DNA of 64,000 nt, from NCBI RefSeq assembly GCF_030813235.1, contig NZ_JAUSUB010000021.1, positions 1 to 64,000 on the forward strand, read 5' to 3'. This document shows, piece by piece, positions 60,638 to 64,000 of the stretch. The notes under the pieces were generated by a model that saw nothing but the letters and a program-made list of their open reading frames with translations, was not told where the DNA came from and made no database searches. Position 1 is the first letter of the stretch. The number at the start of each line of letters is the position of its first letter. The position numbers and the translations under genes were made by a program. The DNA comes from Cytobacillus purgationiresistens (lineage in GTDB: Bacteria > Bacillota > Bacilli > Bacillales > Cytobacillaceae).

Positions 60638-62257
60638 CTATGCCCGTTTCAACTTTAATTTTCTCAGCAAATTATCTACTCTATCACCAAATAAGAAAAA
60701 TACAAGTTTAGATTTGTATGCCAGATAGAAGTAAATTCCTGCGCCTGCTGCTGCACAGATAACAACAATGAAAATCGACTGAATATTTGATTCTGGTGAT
60801 AAGAATAAGGTTATCAGCTTATACATTGCGGCTGTTACTGCCAACATGATTGCTGTGAATATAATGATTAATAAACCTCTTCTAACCACCAAGCGGAATT
60901 GATAGCCGGAGAATATTTTAATCACAATCAAATTGATTAGAATTGCTGCCCCGTATCCTAATGCAGTAGCTAAAATGGCCCCTTCTGTTTCCATCCATTT
61001 AATGAGCGGAATATTCAATGACAATTTAACTAAGATACCGAAAAGTAAACTCAACATTGTAAATCTCTGTTCATTAATTCCTTGTAAAATGGCTGCAGTG
61101 ACAGAGTATAAAGCGAATAGCATCGCAACTGGTGCATAGGCCCGCAGCACATCTGCCCCTAACACGTCATATTCATAAAACAATGTGTAAATCGGCTCTG
61201 CCAGAAGTGCTAAACCAACAGCAGCTGGCAAAGTTAAAAATAGAACGACTTGAAAGGTTTGATTCAACTGTCTTTTCATACTTAAGCGATCTTCTTCGAC
61301 AAATGCCTTTGTAATGCTTGGCACAAGTGTCATTGAAAAAGCAATCGCTAACGTGACAGGGATGATGACTAATTTATGGGTTTGGTAATTCAAGATAGAT
61401 AGTGCTATTTCGGATTCTTCAATAGGGATACCCATTGAATCCATCGCCCGGTTGAAAGTAAGTAAATCAATGAGCTGAAAAAGCGGATTGGCGATACCAA
61501 CGAGCACAAATGGAATCGAGTAAACAATAATCTCTTTATACATTTCTTTTAAAGAGATATCTATTGTCCCCTTATCCTGCTCTAGCAGCTCATCCATATA
61601 TGGCTTTCGTTTATACCAATACCAGAATAGGACAAACAAGCTTCCTAACCCGCCAATAAACGCAGCAAAGGTCGCCACACTGACAGCTGTAACTAAGCTT
61701 CCATTCATCACATTCATTACGATGAATGCTCCAGCGAGTAAGAACATAATCCGGATAAGTTGTTCAACAACTTGGGAAACTGCCGATGGACCCATTGATT
61801 GATGTCCCTGGAAATATCCTCTAATCAAGCTCATAAATGGAATAATAATCAATGCAAAGCTGACCGCTTTTATGACTGTTGCAATATCTTGCAGCTTTTC
61901 AGGGTCGTCTACAGAGGTAAAAGCTGCAGCAAGCGTCGTCGCACCTAAATACATAATAAGGAAGCACACGATTCCACTAGCAAGCATAATGATGATCCCT
62001 GATTTGAATAGCTTCCTACCTACCGCATATTCCTCGAGGGCATTATATTTGGAAATAAACTTTGATACTGCAAGCGGTACACCCGCTGTCGCAATACTAA
62101 TAAAAATTGTGTATGGAACGTAGGAATAATTATATAAAATCGTCCCTTCACTTCCAACAATTTGATAAAAAGGAATAACGTAAAATAACCCAAGAAACTT
62201 CGAAATAAAGGTACCCAGCGTTAGTATAAAGGTACCACGTAAAAGCTTAGACGACAT
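60638..62257 (-). CDS. ytgP: MurJ-like lipid II flippase / polysaccharide exporter YtgP
   Basis: A 539-residue membrane protein with about 14 helices of the MOP superfamily. MSSKLLRGTFILTLGTFISK, YVPYTIFISIATAGVPLAVS and GYFQGHQSMGPSAVSQVVEQ are typical of the Bacillus YtgP (MurJ) group, which moves lipid II across the membrane. ATG 62257 is preceded by AGGAAGGGAT. Confidence 0.92.
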   Translation of the reverse strand: MSSKLLRGTFILTLGTFISKFLGLFYVIPFYQIVGSEGTILYNYSYVPYTIFISIATAGVPLAVSKFISKYNALEEYAVGRKLFKSGIIIMLASGIVCFLIMYLGATTLAAAFTSVDDPEKLQDIATVIKAVSFALIIIPFMSLIRGYFQGHQSMGPSAVSQVVEQLIRIMFLLAGAFIVMNVMNGSLVTAVSVATFAAFIGGLGSLFVLFWYWYKRKPYMDELLEQDKGTIDISLKEMYKEIIVYSIPFVLVGIANPLFQLIDLLTFNRAMDSMGIPIEESEIALSILNYQTHKLVIIPVTLAIAFSMTLVPSITKAFVEEDRLSMKRQLNQTFQVVLFLTLPAAVGLALLAEPIYTLFYEYDVLGADVLRAYAPVAMLFALYSVTAAILQGINEQRFTMLSLLFGILVKLSLNIPLIKWMETEGAILATALGYGAAILINLIVIKIFSGYQFRLVVRRGLLIIIFTAIMLAVTAAMYKLITLFLSPESNIQSIFIVVICAAAGAGIYFYLAYKSKLVFFLFGDRVDNLLRKLKLKRA

Positions 62258-62493
62258 ATAATCCCTTCCTCTTAGCCCAAGCGCCTTCCCAGCCTTGTCA
62301 AATTTAAAATATATTAGATTGTTGAACTTTAAAGTTTATTGAATACAACTTTTTATTTTATCATATTTTCCGACAATAACAGACATTAATTTTTAAGCCA
62401 TACTATAGTAGTTTAACTGTCTTCACGAAGGATTTCCACTTTGAATTCAATACTAAGGTTTGGATATATGAAGAAATGCATTATAATAAGAAA

Positions 62494-62560
62494 AGCGAAG
62501 GCGGCTTGCACAGGGGCTTATGACCTCGTGCCCCTAGCCGCCGCAGCTGGACAGCGCTCT
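62494..62560. repeat. Short copy of the interspersed repeat
   Basis: GAAAAGCGAAGGCGGCTTGC, GGGGCTTATGACCTCGTGCC and CTAGCCGCCGCAGCTGGACA keep both ends of the family, but the middle hairpin of the 31237 units is deleted. Confidence 0.72.
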
Positions 62561-62613
62561 ATTAACAAAGCAAGTTAACAACATTTTTCGAATGAATATA
62601 AGTTGGTGAAGAA

Positions 62614-63867
62614 ATGAAATATGATGTAATCGTTATTGGCGGCGGCCCTTCAGGCTTAATGGCTGCGATTGGTGCCGCAGAAAAGAAAGCAAAAGTACTT
62701 CTTATTGATAAAGGGAATAAACTTGGAAGAAAGCTGGCAATCTCTGGTGGAGGCCGCTGTAATGTGACTAACCGCCTTCCTGTGGATGAAATCATCAAAC
62801 ATATTCCTGGGAATGGCCGCTTTCTTTACAGCGCTTTTTCATTATTTAGTAATGAAGATATAATTAAATTTTTTGAAAAGCTTGGCATCCAATTAAAGGA
62901 AGAGGATCATGGCAGGATGTTCCCTGTTACAGATAAAGCCCAATCGGTTGTGGATGCACTGCTATCAAGGTTAGCAGATTTAAATGTGGAAATGATAACC
63001 AATTCCCCTGTCAGGGATGTTCATTACAACAATGGCCAAGTGAATTCGGTTGAATTAGCTGATGGCACTTCTTACGAAACAAATGCAGTTGTCATCGCTG
63101 TTGGAGGCAAATCTGTTCCTCATACAGGTTCAACAGGAGATGGGTATGCATGGGCGGCAAAAGCAGGTCATACAATTACCGATCTGTTTCCGACAGAAGT
63201 TCCGGTAACTTCTGCTGAGCCATTTATAAAAGAAAAAGCATTGCAGGGGCTCTCGCTTAGAGATATCTCACTGAGCGTACTCAACCCGAAAGGCAAACCG
63301 CTTATTACTCATCAAATGGATATGATTTTCACCCATATCGGTGTAAGTGGACCAGCCGTATTACGCTGCAGTCAATTTGTCGTAAAAGCGATGAAAAAGT
63401 GGAAATTAAAAGAAGTAACAATGAGCATAGATGCTTTACCTGATAAAAAAGAAGAACCGCTTTTCCAAGAAATCATGAAATCAATAAAGGACGAGCCGAA
63501 AAAAAGCGTAAAGAACCTTTTAAAGGGCCTCGTTCCGGAACGATACTTACTGTTTTTACTAGATAAAAACGATATAGATTCCACAGCACAAGGCGCTACT
63601 ATTTCCAACGAGAAAATTAGAGGGCTAACGAAGAGCTTAAAATCATTCCAATTTCAAGTAAACGGCACCCTGCCACTTGATAAAGCCTTCGTCACAGGCG
63701 GTGGAGTCTCCGTAAAAGAAATCGAACCGCAAACAATGGCTTCAAAGTTTATGTCGGGTCTTTTCTTCTGTGGAGAAATCCTCGATATCCATGGATATAC
63801 GGGTGGATACAATATAACGTCTGCACTTGTTACCGGCCGATTAGCGGGAACAAACGCTGCTCTTTAA
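62614..63867 (+). CDS. ytfP: NAD(P)/FAD-dependent oxidoreductase YtfP (HI0933 family)
   Basis: A 417-residue flavoprotein. [20 protein letters not shown] binds [20 protein letters not shown] is the HI0933/BaiN signature, [20 protein letters not shown] the second nucleotide segment, and the C-terminus [20 protein letters not shown] the final FAD contact. The enzyme class is known structurally; BaiN members reduce bile-acid derivatives in gut bacteria, but the Bacillus substrate is unknown. Confidence 0.9.
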   Translation: MKYDVIVIGGGPSGLMAAIGAAEKKAKVLLIDKGNKLGRKLAISGGGRCNVTNRLPVDEIIKHIPGNGRFLYSAFSLFSNEDIIKFFEKLGIQLKEEDHGRMFPVTDKAQSVVDALLSRLADLNVEMITNSPVRDVHYNNGQVNSVELADGTSYETNAVVIAVGGKSVPHTGSTGDGYAWAAKAGHTITDLFPTEVPVTSAEPFIKEKALQGLSLRDISLSVLNPKGKPLITHQMDMIFTHIGVSGPAVLRCSQFVVKAMKKWKLKEVTMSIDALPDKKEEPLFQEIMKSIKDEPKKSVKNLLKGLVPERYLLFLLDKNDIDSTAQGATISNEKIRGLTKSLKSFQFQVNGTLPLDKAFVTGGGVSVKEIEPQTMASKFMSGLFFCGEILDIHGYTGGYNITSALVTGRLAGTNAAL

Positions 63868-63872
63868 ATAAA

Positions 63873-63915
63873 CTGCGGGGTTGTCCAGATAGTCAGTTTT
63901 ATTGACTTTTTGGTC
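63873..63915 (+). terminator. Probable terminator of ytfP
   Basis: GGGGTTGTCC and GGTCAACCCC pair around an AT-rich loop that contains AGTCAGT/ATTGACT. The T-rich tail is short (TTGCTTG). Confidence 0.6.
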
Positions 63916-64000
63916 AACCCCTTGCTTGTGTTTGGAGAAAAGATATAGAATTTTTTGATAGAAGTAGATTATTTTATATAGGTTTACTATTGATAAAAAA

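Overview
The window reads as the chromosome of a low-GC, spore-former-type Bacillaceae (Bacillus or a close genus). From about 20 kb to the right end the gene content and order match, as I recall it, the Bacillus subtilis block running from murC to ytfP: murC, sftA, ytpQ, ytpP, ytoQ, ytoP, ytzB, ytnP, trmB, ytzH, ytmP, amyX, ytlR, ytlQ, thpR, ytkP, dat, ytjP/pepV, ythQ-ythP, ytzE, rsuA, ytgP, ytfP. I saw no rRNA, tRNA or CRISPR array.

Positions 1-20000 are an eroding accessory island. At the left edge lies a truncated IS110-family transposase. Then comes a run of small-acid catabolic genes mixed with fragments: an FCD-type GntR regulator, an ACS-type MFS transporter, pieces of LhgO and of a four-carbon acid sugar kinase, succinate-semialdehyde dehydrogenase, an iron-dependent alcohol dehydrogenase, a CaiB-type CoA-transferase, an enoyl-CoA hydratase, an in-frame tandem duplication of a hydroxyisobutyrate-type dehydrogenase, a scrap of a TRAP permease and an aldehyde dehydrogenase. 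ArdC, IS66, IS3 and IS6 remnants are scattered through it. A solo IS6-family end at 2.8 kb and an almost complete IS6 copy at 18.6-19.45 kb, in the same orientation, bracket most of the island. Three promoters (4.04, 13.5 and 14.05 kb) share one design: a good SigA promoter followed about 16 bp downstream by a palindrome built on ATCCCGGATC, most simply the operator of the local GntR family.

Positions 20-64 kb are mostly conserved housekeeping genes: peptidoglycan precursor synthesis (murC), DNA translocation (sftA), tRNA and rRNA modification (trmB, rsuA), peptidases (ytoP, pepV), D-amino-acid transaminase, pullulanase, lipid kinase and lipid flippase. Well-formed intrinsic terminators separate the units. 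Inserted into this core are non-core genes: a lone PTS_EIIC_2 membrane protein, a chemoreceptor, an ergothioneine-type ABC transporter (egtUV-like), an M48 protease carrying C-terminal ankyrin repeats, and a DUF4181 membrane protein.

The most interesting insertion is a tightly overlapping three-gene operon (32.1-36.2 kb) encoding a divergent PlsY-like acyltransferase, a protein fusing an acyltransferase-like GNAT domain to a class V aminotransferase, and an LtaS-like phosphoglycerol-transferase. It looks like a self-contained pathway that builds and exports an amino-containing lipid or glycerophosphate modification, and I do not recognise it as described. A family of palindromic interspersed repeats (124 bp in its tandem copies) occupies several core intergenic regions.
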